NCBI GenBank assembly: GCA_002923315.1
Contig: BEHM01000008.1
Location: 1-64,000 of the forward strand
From: a bacterium HR10
Lineage (GTDB): Bacteria; Acidobacteriota; Blastocatellia; HR10
Reading direction: 5' to 3'
DNA: 64,000 nt
The position numbers were made by a program, and so were the translations under genes. The notes under the pieces were generated by a model. The model had not been told where the DNA came from, made no database searches, and saw only the letters and a program-made list of their open reading frames with translations. Position 1 is the stretch's first letter. Each line of letters begins with the position of its first letter. Positions 8,107-17,171 of the stretch are shown here, piece by piece.

Positions 8107-8804
8107 GCGAGAATCACGCGCGCAGCGTCACTGAGCGTACGCACGATGGGGCACTCAACCCCCGCAGCCGAGTCGGCGAGCTTCCCGGCATAATCCACGA
8201 GCACCGGTCGCACACCCGCGGCCAATGCTCCCAGATAGTCGAAGACGACATCGTCCCCCACATGCCAGGCGCGAGCCGCTTCGACCCCCACCAGGCGCAG
8301 CGCATAAGCGAAGATCTCCGGATCGGGTTTCTCGACCCCCACCTGGTACGAGGAGACCACGCACTCGAAGTAGCCTCGAATGCCGAGCTGTGCGAGGAAC
8401 AGCTCCAGCGTATCATCCCAATTCGAGAGGACGCCCAACCGACATCCGGCAGTGCGGAATCGTTCGAGCGCCTCAATCGTATCCGGGAAGAGCCGCAACC
8501 AGCGCCCCGAGCGGTACTCCTCCCAGAGATGCTGAGCGACGCGCTCCGCGCGTCCATGAACCCCCACCTCCTCCAACGCCAGCTGCACGAAGCGCCACCA
8601 CCACTGCCGATACGCGCGCAGGTCGAGCGACGTCGGACGCGGCGGATCTATCCGTTCGAGCGCGCGCGCGATCGCCTCCCGGAGCGCCTCCGTCTGGACC
8701 CACACCCCCTGCTGCGCGCACGCGCGAGCGAGGATCTCCTCCAGGTGTGGTGTGCGAATCAGCGTCCCACCGGCATCGAGGAAGACGAAATCCGGTCTCG
8801 CCAT
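8094..8804 (-). CDS. HAD-superfamily hydrolase
   Basis: 236 residues with the HAD motifs in order: motif I DAGGT (D10), motif II SNWD near residue 130, the lysine motif EKPDPEIF, and motif IV GDDVVFDYLGA. The usual second aspartate of motif I (DxD) is glycine here (DAGGT), as in the HDHD3-like group. That change weakens or redirects phosphatase activity, so the reaction is uncertain. ATG 8804 follows GGGGAG at good spacing. The gene converges on the MFS gene with a 13-base tail-to-tail overlap. Confidence 0.82.
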   Translation of the reverse strand: MARPDFVFLDAGGTLIRTPHLEEILARACAQQGVWVQTEALREAIARALERIDPPRPTSLDLRAYRQWWWRFVQLALEEVGVHGRAERVAQHLWEEYRSGRWLRLFPDTIEALERFRTAGCRLGVLSNWDDTLELFLAQLGIRGYFECVVSSYQVGVEKPDPEIFAYALRLVGVEAARAWHVGDDVVFDYLGALAAGVRPVLVDYAGKLADSAAGVECPIVRTLSDAARVILAHGE

Positions 8805-8848
8805 CTTCTGCTCCCCTGACCGTCAAGAGCGGGATGCTCGTCCCTCAC

Positions 8849-10000
8849 TCACCGAACGGGAGCGATGCGCAGCAGCCGATCATCGCCCGATCTCGGGATG
8901 CCGCGCCCATCGCGATTACTCGTCGTCACGTACAGGAACCCATCGGGTCCTTGCACGACGTCGCGCAATCGCCCGAACTCTCCGACGAACAATTTCTCGA
9001 ATCGCTCCACGCTTCGGAGATCCGGCGACCGCAAGGTCACCCGCCCGAGGTGCTGTCCGCGCAAGGCGGCGAAGAAGAAGCGCCCACGCCAGGACTCCGG
9101 CAACTGATCCCCGCTGTAGAACGCCGCTCCCGAGGGCGCCCACGTGTCCAATCCCGACTCAAGGATCGGATCCACGAATCGAGGATCGCCGCGGATCCCG
9201 AAGACCGATGGCCATCCATAATTCTGTCCGGGCTCGATCACGTTCACCTCATCATGGCAGCAATTAGGCGGCAGCCCCGAAGGCCCATGCTCCGTGCTGA
9301 AGAGCGTGCCGGTGACGGGATGCCACGCCAACCCCTGCGGGTTCCGATGCCCGTAGCTCCACACAGGAGAATTGGGGAACGGATTATCCGTCGGGATCGA
9401 ACCATCGGGATTGAGGCGCAGGATCTTTCCCGCCAGCGACGCGAGGTCTTGCGCCGAGGTCGGAACGTTCGCATCCCCAGTGGTGATGTAGAGCTTCCCA
9501 TCCGGACCGAACCGAATGCGCCCGCCATTGTGGATCGTGCTCCCAGGAATGCGGTCGAGGAGGACGACGAGGTCTTCCCCTCGCCCCTCGCGATCCGTGA
9601 GCCGTGCGACGCGGTTCCACAGGCGGGTCCCCTCTCGATAGGTGTAGTACACGTAGACGAAGCCATTCTCCGCGAAATTTGGGTCAAGGGCGAGACCGAG
9701 CAATCCGCCCTCTCCCTCATGAGCAACGGGGATTTGCGCCCACGGCTCCGATTGCAGCTCCCCATCACGGATCACCCGAATGCGCCCGGGTCGCTCCGTC
9801 AGGAAGAGGCGTCCATCGGGCGCGAAATCTATGGCCCAGGGGATCTGCAGACCGCTCGCCACGACGTCCACGCGCACATCCTCAGGCGACGTGTTCTCCG
9901 GCTTCACACACCCGGAGGATGGGGGCAACGCGCCGAGGATCACGAAGGCGAGAACACCAGCGCACCACCCCATCGGTGATGTCCCCCTCGCTCGCCTCAT
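8849..10000 (-). CDS. PQQ-dependent aldose sugar dehydrogenase-like lipoprotein
   Basis: 383 residues. The signal peptide ends in a lipobox-like PSSGC at about residue 31. The body is a six-bladed propeller of the soluble glucose/sorbosone dehydrogenase family: LQIPWAIDFAPDGRLFLTERPGRI opens blade 1 in this family's manner, with GGLLGLALDPNF, NGGRIRFGPDGKLYITTGD, HRNPQGLAWHP and the C-terminal GPDGFLYVTTSNRDGRG after it. The expected role is periplasmic oxidation of aldoses with PQQ. ATG 10000 shares one base with the birA stop codon (TGATG), so translation is probably coupled. Longer upstream extensions are shadows of birA. Confidence 0.87.
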   Translation of the reverse strand: MRRARGTSPMGWCAGVLAFVILGALPPSSGCVKPENTSPEDVRVDVVASGLQIPWAIDFAPDGRLFLTERPGRIRVIRDGELQSEPWAQIPVAHEGEGGLLGLALDPNFAENGFVYVYYTYREGTRLWNRVARLTDREGRGEDLVVLLDRIPGSTIHNGGRIRFGPDGKLYITTGDANVPTSAQDLASLAGKILRLNPDGSIPTDNPFPNSPVWSYGHRNPQGLAWHPVTGTLFSTEHGPSGLPPNCCHDEVNVIEPGQNYGWPSVFGIRGDPRFVDPILESGLDTWAPSGAAFYSGDQLPESWRGRFFFAALRGQHLGRVTLRSPDLRSVERFEKLFVGEFGRLRDVVQGPDGFLYVTTSNRDGRGIPRSGDDRLLRIAPVR

Positions 10001-10749
10001 CACCTGACGACCTCCAGCTTCGTCACGTCTCCAGCGAGGATCGCTTCGATGCCCCCGCCTTCGGTCTCCACAAGCAATGCGCCCGCGGGAGTGAGCCCAC
10101 AGGTTCGCCCCCGCACGCGGCGGTCGCCGCAGAGCACATTCACCCATTGGCCGCGCACGTAGCTGGAGAGCGCCATGTAGCGCTCGAGGACGCGCGCCTC
10201 CCCCATCGTCTTCCACACCTCATACCACTGCTGCAATCGCGCGAAGAAGCGGCGTCGAAAGCCCTCCGGATCATAGGTCATCCCGGTCTCCCGACGCACC
10301 GACGTCGCCGCATCGGCGATCTCCTCGGGAAAGCTCACCTGATTGATATTGACCCCGACGCCGAGAATGATGTAGCGCACGCGATCCTCGTCAGCCTCCA
10401 ACTCCATGAGGATGCCGGCGACCTTTCGCCCGCCGATCATCACATCGTTGGGCCATTTGATGTCGGCGGCGACGCCGTATTCCTCCCGCAACGTCTCGGC
10501 GAGCGCGACTGCGGCGACCGCGCCGAGCAGCGGTGCGCGCGCCGGAGGGATCGTCGGACGCAAGATGATCGAATGATACAACCCCTCTCCCTTCGGGGAA
10601 TGCCAACGCCGCGCGTATCGCCCTCGTCCTGCCGTCTGCTCGGCCGCGACAACCGTCGTCCCTTCTTCGGCCCCCGCCTCGGCCAATTCGCGCGCCACGT
10701 CATTAGTGGAGGTGACGGAATCGTACCGATAGACGATCTCTCTCAACAT
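10000..10749 (-). CDS. birA: Biotin--[acetyl-CoA-carboxylase] ligase, monofunctional
   Basis: A 249-residue biotin protein ligase. It activates biotin as biotinyl-AMP and attaches it to the carboxyl-carrier protein. The adenylate site GRGRYARRW lies near residues 41-49, the biotin-binding segment KWPNDVMIGGRKVAGIL at about 99-115, and GVGVNIN at about 130. The small SH3-like C-terminal domain is present. The N-terminal winged helix of the E. coli repressor form is absent, so it should be a pure enzyme. The sugar dehydrogenase gene overlaps its stop by one base. Confidence 0.92.
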   Translation of the reverse strand: MLREIVYRYDSVTSTNDVARELAEAGAEEGTTVVAAEQTAGRGRYARRWHSPKGEGLYHSIILRPTIPPARAPLLGAVAAVALAETLREEYGVAADIKWPNDVMIGGRKVAGILMELEADEDRVRYIILGVGVNINQVSFPEEIADAATSVRRETGMTYDPEGFRRRFFARLQQWYEVWKTMGEARVLERYMALSSYVRGQWVNVLCGDRRVRGRTCGLTPAGALLVETEGGGIEAILAGDVTKLEVVR

Positions 10750-10850
10750 ACTCCCAGCGCCTCACAATGGTGCCACCTCGCCTCTGGCCTCGTCAAGCTG
10801 AGAGCCCTCGGACGCTGGGATCGGGACGGGCCCGATGACGGTTCCTCGAT

Positions 10851-10880
10851 TTGAGCCCCCTCGACTCGATCGCCTATACT
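10851..10880 (+). promoter_or_regulatory. Putative sigma70 promoter of the CDF transporter gene
   Basis: TTGAGC (10851-10856), 18-base spacer, TATACT (10875-10880). It overlaps the longest open version of the transporter frame, so the true start must lie downstream, at GTG 10889 or GTG 10928. Confidence 0.5.
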
Positions 10881-10927
10881 TGGGCGAGGTGAGGATCGAA
10901 GAGCGAGCGGAGCGACGGAGGGGGGAT

Positions 10928-11809
10928 GTGCCGGAGAGCCCCCGGTTCCCTCCATGGGGATATCGCGAAGCCGTTCAGCGCGTCCTCCGCCGCGTCCTCA
11001 TGCTGAACTTCGTGGTTGTCGTGGGCAAGCTCCTCATCGGTTGGCGCGCGCACTCCCTCAGCCTCTTGAGCGATGCCGCACATTCCTCCGTGGACGCCAT
11101 GAACAATATCATCGGTTTGATCGTCATCCGCTACGCCACCGCCGCTCCCGACGCCGGCCATCCCTACGGGCATCGGAAGATCGAATCATTGGCCGCGTTC
11201 GTCCTCGGCGGCGTGCTCCTGGCCACATGCATCGAGATCGTGAGCCGCGCGATCCACCGCCTGCACGATCCCTCGCTGATCCGCGTCCGCATCGAATGGT
11301 CAACCCTCGCCGTCCTGATCGGGACCATCCTCATCAACCTCATGGTCTTCGCCTACGAGCGGAGAAAAGGGCGCGAGCTGGGAAGCCCATTCCTTCTGGC
11401 CGATTCCCTGCATACGCGGAGCGACATCCTGGTGAGTGGATCGCTCCTCATCGGCCTCCTCTTCATCCGGTGGAAGCTCCCGATCCTGGATCCGCTCCTG
11501 GCCCTTGCGATCTCAGCCGCGATCGCGGTCAGCGGGTGGCAGATCTTCGCGCGCACCGTGCCCATCCTCATTGACGCGGCTCCCATCTCGGCCGAGCGCA
11601 TCGAGGCGATCGTGCGCACGGTGCCCGGCGTCGAACAGGTCCGCCAGGTGCGATCGCGCAGCGATGGCGAGCGCATCTTCCTGGAGCTGACGCTCGTGCT
11701 CACGCCCGGGGACGTGCGCACGGCTCACGCTATCACGGAGCAGATCGAGGAGAGGCTTCGCGAGGCTCTCGGCCCCTGCCACGTGGTGATCCACGTGGAG
11801 CCCTCATAG
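10928..11809 (+). CDS. Cation diffusion facilitator (CDF) family metal transporter
   Basis: About 293 residues: six transmembrane helices and a C-terminal cytoplasmic ferredoxin-like domain. The metal site of helix 2 is seen in SLLSDAAHSSVDAMNN (D and H), and that of helix 5 in LADSLHTRSDILVSG (HxxxD). The motif GHPYGHRKIESLAAF joins helices 2 and 3. The family exports Zn2+, Fe2+ or similar ions by proton antiport; the metal cannot be fixed from sequence. I chose GTG 10928 because GGAGG sits 6 bases upstream and a promoter lies at 10851-10880. ATG 10835 is open but upstream of the -10 box. GTG 10889 would give a nearly leaderless mRNA. The end overlaps the GNAT gene tail by 6 bases. Confidence 0.85.
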   Translation: MPESPRFPPWGYREAVQRVLRRVLMLNFVVVVGKLLIGWRAHSLSLLSDAAHSSVDAMNNIIGLIVIRYATAAPDAGHPYGHRKIESLAAFVLGGVLLATCIEIVSRAIHRLHDPSLIRVRIEWSTLAVLIGTILINLMVFAYERRKGRELGSPFLLADSLHTRSDILVSGSLLIGLLFIRWKLPILDPLLALAISAAIAVSGWQIFARTVPILIDAAPISAERIEAIVRTVPGVEQVRQVRSRSDGERIFLELTLVLTPGDVRTAHAITEQIEERLREALGPCHVVIHVEPS

Positions 11810-12655
11810 CCATCTGGAGGGATCGGTGCGCGTGAGGAGATAAAATCCCCGCCCCTCTTCCTCAACGCGGAAGAACTCCTCGGCGATATATCCGGCTGCG
11901 AATGCCCGGAGGAACGCGCGCTGCACGCTCTGGCGCCAGCGGCGCGCTGCCTCCAGATCGCGTTGTTTCAAGGCAGTGATGTCCAGCGGGATCTCCACCA
12001 GGACTGGATCCCCTCCGAGCACAGCCTCCAGCTCCCGCTCAACGGGCGTCTCCGAAGTCGCGGCAGCCGGGTTCGCGATCGGCCACTGCCGCCACAGCTC
12101 AGGCGGCTGCGCGCGCGCGCCGCGCTCCACGCGCTCCAACCGTTCGACTACGCGCGCGCTCGCGATCGGCCAAGTGACCCAGAGCCGATCCGTCCCCAAT
12201 CCCTGATGGAGGAAGCTGGAGCTGGCCTCTCCGTAGAAATCCACCTCGTACCGATCGGCATAGACGCCGAGCTTGGCGAAATTGAAATGGGCATTGCGCG
12301 CCTGAAGCGGATCGAACGTCCACGTGATCCGCCGAATCCCGCGCTCGAGCGCGCGCTCCCGCTGCGCCCGCTTGAGGAGGAAGCCGACGTTGTGCCCCTG
12401 ATACTCCGGCCGCACGGCCAGCATGTGCGAGTGCACCGTGAGCTGCCCGTGCTCTAAGCCGATGAACCCATAGACGAACCCGATCATGCGCTCGCCCTCG
12501 AAGGCGCCGATGAGGATGCCGCCCACCTCTTGCGCCGCGCGCAGATGAGTGCTCGGCACAATGTCCAGGTCCGCGAAGCCCCACACGTCCCGCTGCAACT
12601 GCTCAACGGCCTGCAGTTCGGCCACGCCCTCCACATCTCGAATCACAATGGCCAT
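11804..12655 (-). CDS. GNAT-family N-acetyltransferase (COG3375-like)
   Basis: 283 residues. An N-terminal GNAT fold carries the acetyl-CoA loop region LAVRPEYQGHNVGFLLKRAQ (about residues 80-99, with the Q/RxxGxG/A-like element QGHNVG). The later segment ITWTFDPLQARNAHFNFAKLG is typical of a family of predicted acetyltransferases of unknown substrate. The last ~100 residues are an extra C-terminal region. It is the final gene of the trmFO operon, starting 6 bases after the recombinase stop. Substrate unknown. Confidence 0.82.
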   Translation of the reverse strand: MAIVIRDVEGVAELQAVEQLQRDVWGFADLDIVPSTHLRAAQEVGGILIGAFEGERMIGFVYGFIGLEHGQLTVHSHMLAVRPEYQGHNVGFLLKRAQRERALERGIRRITWTFDPLQARNAHFNFAKLGVYADRYEVDFYGEASSSFLHQGLGTDRLWVTWPIASARVVERLERVERGARAQPPELWRQWPIANPAAATSETPVERELEAVLGGDPVLVEIPLDITALKQRDLEAARRWRQSVQRAFLRAFAAGYIAEEFFRVEEEGRGFYLLTRTDPSRWL

Positions 12656-12661
12656 GGTCCC

Positions 12662-13582
12662 TCACGCCTTCGGATGCGCTCGATCGTAGACCTCGATCAG
12701 CTTCTCCATGGAGACGTGCGTGTAAATCTGCGTCGTCGTCAATCGGGCATGCCCGAGCAACTCCTGAATGGCCCGCAGATCGGCGCCCGCATTCAACAGA
12801 TGCGTGGCGCAGGAATGGCGCAAGCTGTGCGGGCTGATCTTCGGCGGGATGTCCGCGCACATCTTCGCATATCGCGCGATGATCCGCCCGACGCTCCGCG
12901 TCGTCAAACGCGTCCCCTGATAGTTCAAGAAGAGCGCGCGCGGATCGCGCTCCTGCTCCGGCGCTTGAATCAAGAGCTGCCCCCGAACCCCCAGATAGGC
13001 CTCCAGCGCCTCCAGAGCCTTTCGCCCGAACGGCACGATGCGCTCCTTCCGCCCCTTGCCCCGAACGCGAATCGAGCGATTCTTGAAATCCACATCATCG
13101 AGATTCAAATTGACCAGCTCGCTCACGCGCATGCCCGTCGCGTAGAGCAACTCCAGCACGGCGCGATCGCGCTTGCCGAGCACCGTCTCCGTATCAGGAA
13201 GTTCCAGGAATCGGAAGACCTCCTCGACCGAGAGGAACTTCGGCAGCTTCCGCTCCAGCCGAGGGGTCGCCACCAAACTCGCCGGATTCATCTCCAGGAC
13301 CTGCTCGCGACAGAGGTACTTGAAGAAGCTGCGCAGGGTCGCCAGCTTGCGCGCGATCGAGGTCTTCTTCTTCCGCTTCGCGTAGAGCGAGGCGAGGAAT
13401 TCTCGAATGGTGATGTGATCAATCTGGCGAATGTCCACCGGACGACGATTCCCCGTCGCGTCGGCCGGCGCCAGATAGTCATAGAACTGCAGCAAGTCAA
13501 TGCGGTAGTTGCGTAACGTGTGCTCAGAGACGTTTCGCTCGTACTTGAGGTGGTCCAGGAACGCGTCAATATACTCCTGCAT
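12662..13582 (-). CDS. xerC: Tyrosine recombinase XerC/XerD
   Basis: 306 residues, the normal size for Xer recombinases, which resolve chromosome dimers at dif with FtsK. The SAM-like core-binding domain spans about residues 1-95. The catalytic domain has the full set: R152 (ATGMRVSEL), K176 (GKGRKER), H252 and R255 (PHSLRHS), H278 (LLGHARL) and the nucleophile Y287 (TQIYTHV). XerC and XerD cannot be separated safely by eye. Location after trmFO recalls the trmFO-xerC neighbourhood of Firmicutes, which favours XerC. There are no att-like repeats or phage genes nearby, so it is a housekeeping enzyme and not an integrase. Confidence 0.9.
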   Translation of the reverse strand: MQEYIDAFLDHLKYERNVSEHTLRNYRIDLLQFYDYLAPADATGNRRPVDIRQIDHITIREFLASLYAKRKKKTSIARKLATLRSFFKYLCREQVLEMNPASLVATPRLERKLPKFLSVEEVFRFLELPDTETVLGKRDRAVLELLYATGMRVSELVNLNLDDVDFKNRSIRVRGKGRKERIVPFGRKALEALEAYLGVRGQLLIQAPEQERDPRALFLNYQGTRLTTRSVGRIIARYAKMCADIPPKISPHSLRHSCATHLLNAGADLRAIQELLGHARLTTTQIYTHVSMEKLIEVYDRAHPKA

Positions 13583-13599
13583 GGCGTCTCCTCCGGCGC

Positions 13600-14625
13600 C
13601 TATCTCCGCGGCGCGTAATACCCCTCGCGCGCGCGGGCGATCACCCCCTCGCGCTTGACGCGCACGGTCAATCGGCGGAAGGCGCCATCCCGCGCCTCGT
13701 TCGTGCTGTAAAATCCGAGGACGTACTGCGTCCGCAGCTGCTCGGTCACCCGCGCGAAGATCGGATCCAGTTCCTCAAGTTGCGCGGGGGAGAAGACTTC
13801 ACCCCCCGTCTGACGCGCCAGCAGCTCCAGCGCCGTCTCGCCGATCAACTCCCGAACGTTCGCCGAGATCGGCTCCTCCACGTTGATCGCGTAGACGGTC
13901 GCCCCCACCTCTTGCACGCGCCGCAGGGCCTGACCGAGGGTCGCGCGACTGACCGTATCCCGCCCATCGGAGAGCAGCACAATGGCGCGCCGCCCCTCGA
14001 CCGAGGCCAAGAATTCAGCCGCCATCACCACCGCATCATAGAGAGCCGTCGCCCCTTCCGCCTTGAGCCCGCGGACGGCAGTGACGAGTTGAGCGACATC
14101 CCCAGTGAAGCCCTGCCGCAAGATGGCTTCCGTGCTGATGGAGATGAGCGCGGCCAGATCACGCGGCCGCATGACGGAGCGGAAGAAGCGGGCGATGGCC
14201 TGCTTCTCGAACTCGAGCCGACCCTTGACGCTCAAGCTCGTATCCACCAGGACGACGAGTCGAAGCGGGAGTCCCGCCTCACCGCTGAAGAAGGCGATCC
14301 GCTGCGGGACACCATCTTCCAGGATCTCGAAATCCTCCGGCCCCAGCCCAGTGAGCCATTCGCCGCGTGGCCCCAGAACGTTCACCGTGACGAGCACCAA
14401 GTCTGAATGCAGCGAGATGACCTCCGCAGAGGAGACTGGAGGCGGCTCCTGTGGGGGGGGGACCGGCGGCCTCTCCGCATCCGGCGGCGCGGGCCGATGT
14501 CCCGGCCGGACGCGCCGCGCCTGGGTCTCCTCGTGGGCGTGCGCGAGTGCGCCCCCCAGACTCAAGAAGCCTCCGATCACCACAAGCGCGCCCACGATAC
14601 CAATGGCACGAACCCCGCGCTTCAT
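13600..14625 (-). CDS. Secreted VWFA-related domain protein
   Basis: 341 residues. The signal peptide ([23 protein letters not shown]) is followed by a Pro-rich linker and a beta domain ([20 protein letters not shown], then [18 protein letters not shown]). A von Willebrand A domain comes next, with the metal site [12 protein letters not shown] (DxSxS) and DGRDTVSR. This two-part layout is characteristic of the VWFA-related family that is strongly expanded in Acidobacteria. It probably acts in the periplasm or at the surface in protein interactions. ATG 14625 overlaps the trmFO stop by 4 bases (ATGA), so it is in the same operon, between trmFO and xerC. Confidence 0.87.
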   Translation of the reverse strand: MKRGVRAIGIVGALVVIGGFLSLGGALAHAHEETQARRVRPGHRPAPPDAERPPVPPPQEPPPVSSAEVISLHSDLVLVTVNVLGPRGEWLTGLGPEDFEILEDGVPQRIAFFSGEAGLPLRLVVLVDTSLSVKGRLEFEKQAIARFFRSVMRPRDLAALISISTEAILRQGFTGDVAQLVTAVRGLKAEGATALYDAVVMAAEFLASVEGRRAIVLLSDGRDTVSRATLGQALRRVQEVGATVYAINVEEPISANVRELIGETALELLARQTGGEVFSPAQLEELDPIFARVTEQLRTQYVLGFYSTNEARDGAFRRLTVRVKREGVIARAREGYYAPRR

Positions 14626-15995
14626 GTCGCCTCGGAAACCGGAAGTCCTGCGACCGATTCCGCCCTCACACGCCGCGGCGCGATCCAAGAGTCGAAATCC
14701 CGCAGCGCCCGCTCGACCTGCCGCTGATGGCGCTCCGCCTTGGGGAGCTTTCGCGCATTCTCCTCATCCAACGGCGGCAACAGGGCGAAGGTGATGTTCC
14801 CCGGTTGGAAGTTCTCCGGATCACTGTGCGCGACGTAATGCAGGAGACTGCCGAACGCCGTCGTGCGCGGCGGCGGGACGGGCTCGCGCCCCGCCAGAAG
14901 ATCCTCCACAAAGAGCGCGACCATCAACCCGGTCGCGATGCACTCCACATATCCCTCCACGCCACAGATCTGCCCGGCGAAGAAGATGCGGGGATCAGCG
15001 CGCAACTGCAGCGTCTCGGTCAAACACGCCGGGCTATTGATGTACGTATTGCGATGCACCATGCCATAGCGGATGAACTCGGCGCGCTCCAGCCCCGGGA
15101 TGAGCCGGAAGACGCGCTTCTGTTCCCCCCACTTGAGTTGCGTCTGAAAGCCGACCAGATTGTAGCTGTCAGCCAGCAGATTCTCCGGACGCAATTGGAC
15201 GACGGCATAGGGTTGGCGTCCGGTGCGCGGGTCCACCAGCCCCACCGGCTTCATCGGCCCGTAGAGTAAAGTCTCGCGCCCGCGCCGCGCCAGCTCCTCG
15301 ATCGGAAGACATCCCTCGAAATAGCACGCGCGATCGAAGTCATGAAGCGCCACCCGCTCGGCCCGCATCAAGGCCTCATAGAACCGATCGTACTCCTCGC
15401 GGGTCAGCGGGCAGTTCAGATAGTCATCCCCACCCTTCCCATACCGAGAGGCGCGAAAGACCACATCGTAATTGATCGTCTCGGCGTCCACAATGGGACT
15501 GATGGCATCGTAGAAGTAGAGATGCTCCCGACCGGTCAGCCGCCGAATCTCCTCCGAGAGCGCGTCCGAGGTGAGCGGCCCCGTGGCGATGATGACAATG
15601 CCCTCCGAAGGGATGCGCTCGACTTCTTCCCGAATGAGCGTGATCCGGGGATGCGCCGCGATGGCGCGCGTGATCCGCTCGGCGAACACCTCTCGGTCCA
15701 CAGCGAGGGCCGTCCCCCCCGGGACGCGACACGCCATCGCGATGCGGATCAGCAGCGATCCCGCGCGCCGCAGCTCCTCCTTCAGGAGATAGGGAGCGGT
15801 CCCGGGCTCGTCCGATTTCAAGGAATTGCTGCACACCAGCTCCCCGAGCCGATCCGTCCGATGCGCGGGCGTCATCCGCTGTGGGCGCATCTCGTACAAA
15901 CGAACGGGAATGCCTCGCTCGGCCAATTGCCAGGCCGCTTCGCTTCCAGCCAATCCCCCGCCGATGATGATCACTGGAGACCGTGGATCGAACAT
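14622..15995 (-). CDS. trmFO: Methylenetetrahydrofolate--tRNA-(uracil-5-)-methyltransferase
   Basis: 457 residues. The enzyme methylates U54 of tRNA using methylene-THF as carbon donor and FADH2 as reductant. The FAD site is IIIGGGLAGSEAAW at the N-terminus. The region with the family cysteine is VCSNSLKSDEPGTAPYLLKEE (residues about 50-70), and PYAVVQLRPEN and CGVEGYVECIATGL are also typical. ATG 15995 opens the family-type N-terminus (MFDPRSPVIIIGGG). The longer start at 16034 would place 13 residues inside the predicted promoter, so it was rejected. It is the first gene of a four-gene operon with the VWFA protein, xerC and GNAT. Confidence 0.94.
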   Translation of the reverse strand: MFDPRSPVIIIGGGLAGSEAAWQLAERGIPVRLYEMRPQRMTPAHRTDRLGELVCSNSLKSDEPGTAPYLLKEELRRAGSLLIRIAMACRVPGGTALAVDREVFAERITRAIAAHPRITLIREEVERIPSEGIVIIATGPLTSDALSEEIRRLTGREHLYFYDAISPIVDAETINYDVVFRASRYGKGGDDYLNCPLTREEYDRFYEALMRAERVALHDFDRACYFEGCLPIEELARRGRETLLYGPMKPVGLVDPRTGRQPYAVVQLRPENLLADSYNLVGFQTQLKWGEQKRVFRLIPGLERAEFIRYGMVHRNTYINSPACLTETLQLRADPRIFFAGQICGVEGYVECIATGLMVALFVEDLLAGREPVPPPRTTAFGSLLHYVAHSDPENFQPGNITFALLPPLDEENARKLPKAERHQRQVERALRDFDSWIAPRRVRAESVAGLPVSEAT

Positions 15996-16004
15996 CGCTC
16001 TATG

Positions 16005-16034
16005 AGTGTAGCACCACCCGCGCGCCGCCGACAA
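16005..16034 (-). promoter_or_regulatory. Putative sigma70 promoter of the trmFO operon
   Basis: On the reverse strand: TTGTCG (16034-16029), 18-base spacer, TACACT (16010-16005). The expected start point, near 15998, is only about 3 bases before ATG 15995, so the mRNA would be nearly leaderless. Confidence 0.5.
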
Positions 16035-16071
16035 TCGGAGGTTCGACGCCGGCTTCGACCGACGCGCCGAA

Positions 16072-16344
16072 TCATTCCTCGGAGAATCGCTCGGGATGGT
16101 CTCGATATGCCAGCGCCCGACGCCGCGTGCGCAGGAAATTCACCGCCGCCCACAGGGCGGTCACGGCGAAGAGCAAATAGAGGGGCATGTTGAAGACGCC
16201 CATCGGCTGCCAGAACGCATGAATGAGCGCCAGCAGATTCGTCGCGCCGATCACCAGAGCGATGACGGCGAGCGCACCGAAGAGGTGGGCGCGCCGAGTC
16301 AGCGCCGCCTGCTGATGGCGCCACTCTTGATCAGACGACCTCAT
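16072..16344 (-). CDS. Small 2TM-domain membrane protein
   Basis: 90 residues with two hydrophobic helices (about 24-45 and 51-70) flanked by charged ends, the pattern of the '2TM domain' family. The motif NMPLYLLFAVTALWAAVNFL matches the second helix of that family. It overlaps the DsbA-like gene by 4 bases (ATGA) and is therefore translationally coupled to it. Function unknown. Confidence 0.7.
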   Translation of the reverse strand: MRSSDQEWRHQQAALTRRAHLFGALAVIALVIGATNLLALIHAFWQPMGVFNMPLYLLFAVTALWAAVNFLRTRRRALAYRDHPERFSEE

Positions 16345-17123
16345 GGCGACCCTCCCGTGTGCAACAACTCCTCGATCACCTGCCGAAACGCCCCATAGGG
16401 ATGCGCGCCGCGCAGAATGCGCATCACGCGAACCTTCCCCCCGGGCTCGGCGAAACCAAAAAAGAACGACGGCGTACCGCGCACGCCGGCGCGCCGCCCC
16501 TCCGAGAGATCGCGCCGAATCCGCTCAGCGAATCGCCCGCTCTCCAGACACCGTCGGAACCGCACTGTATTGAGGCCAACGGCCTCCGCATGCGCGATGA
16601 GGTCCTCCGGCCCGAGCGCAGTCTGATGCGCGAAGAGACGATCATGCATCTCCCAGAACTTCCCCTGCTCCCCGGCGCACCGCGCCGCCTCCGCCGCCCG
16701 AAACGCCTGTGGATGGATCGCCTCCAGCGGGAAATCCCGGAAGACGTACCGCACTTTCCCCGTGCGCACATACTCCCGCTCGATCTCGGGCACCGTCTGG
16801 CGAACATGGCGCGCGCAGAACGGACACTGATAGTCCGAGAACTCCACAAGCACCACCCGGGCCTCCTTCGCCCCTCGGGATGGCGCATCCGCGATCTCCA
16901 GCACGATCTCTGAAGACGGCGTCTCGGCCACCGAACGTGGGGTGGGTGAGGGCTCAGCCGCCCCTCGCGCGGATGGCGGGGCCGAACGCGTCGCCTTCGT
17001 CACCGAGTGTCGAGCGGACCGCCCGAAATACCCAATTCCCCCGACGATCACCAACCCGATGAGGATCAGGATCACCGGTGCGAGGACCTGATCGCGCGTC
17101 GCTGTCGGCTTTCTCCGGTTCAT
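16341..17123 (-). CDS. DsbA-like membrane-anchored thioredoxin-fold protein
   Basis: 260 residues. One N-terminal transmembrane anchor (VILILIGLVIVGGIGYF) is followed by a low-complexity Ala/Pro/Ser linker and a DsbA/DSBA-oxidoreductase domain. The active site is FSDYQCPFCARHV (CPFC), and the cis-proline loop is RGTPSFFFG. The expected role is formation or isomerisation of disulfides in periplasmic proteins, similar to BdbD/ScsC types. No DsbB/VKOR partner is visible in the window. A near-consensus promoter places the start point at or just before ATG 17123. Confidence 0.88.
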   Translation of the reverse strand: MNRRKPTATRDQVLAPVILILIGLVIVGGIGYFGRSARHSVTKATRSAPPSARGAAEPSPTPRSVAETPSSEIVLEIADAPSRGAKEARVVLVEFSDYQCPFCARHVRQTVPEIEREYVRTGKVRYVFRDFPLEAIHPQAFRAAEAARCAGEQGKFWEMHDRLFAHQTALGPEDLIAHAEAVGLNTVRFRRCLESGRFAERIRRDLSEGRRAGVRGTPSFFFGFAEPGGKVRVMRILRGAHPYGAFRQVIEELLHTGGSP

Positions 17124-17131
17124 CGCCGGCT

Positions 17132-17160
17132 ATTTTATGGGGTCGCGCTCGCGACGTCAA
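17132..17160 (-). promoter_or_regulatory. Putative sigma70 promoter of the DsbA-like gene
   Basis: On the reverse strand: TTGACG (17160-17155), 17-base spacer, TAAAAT (17137-17132). Start point expected at about 17125, directly before ATG 17123, implying a leaderless mRNA. Confidence 0.6.
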
Positions 17161-17171
17161 CCATCCCCCCC

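Noticed and set aside
12662-13582. Phage or island integrase
   Set aside because: It sits in the trmFO operon, has housekeeping Xer length and motifs, and there are no attachment-site repeats, tRNA genes or phage genes nearby.
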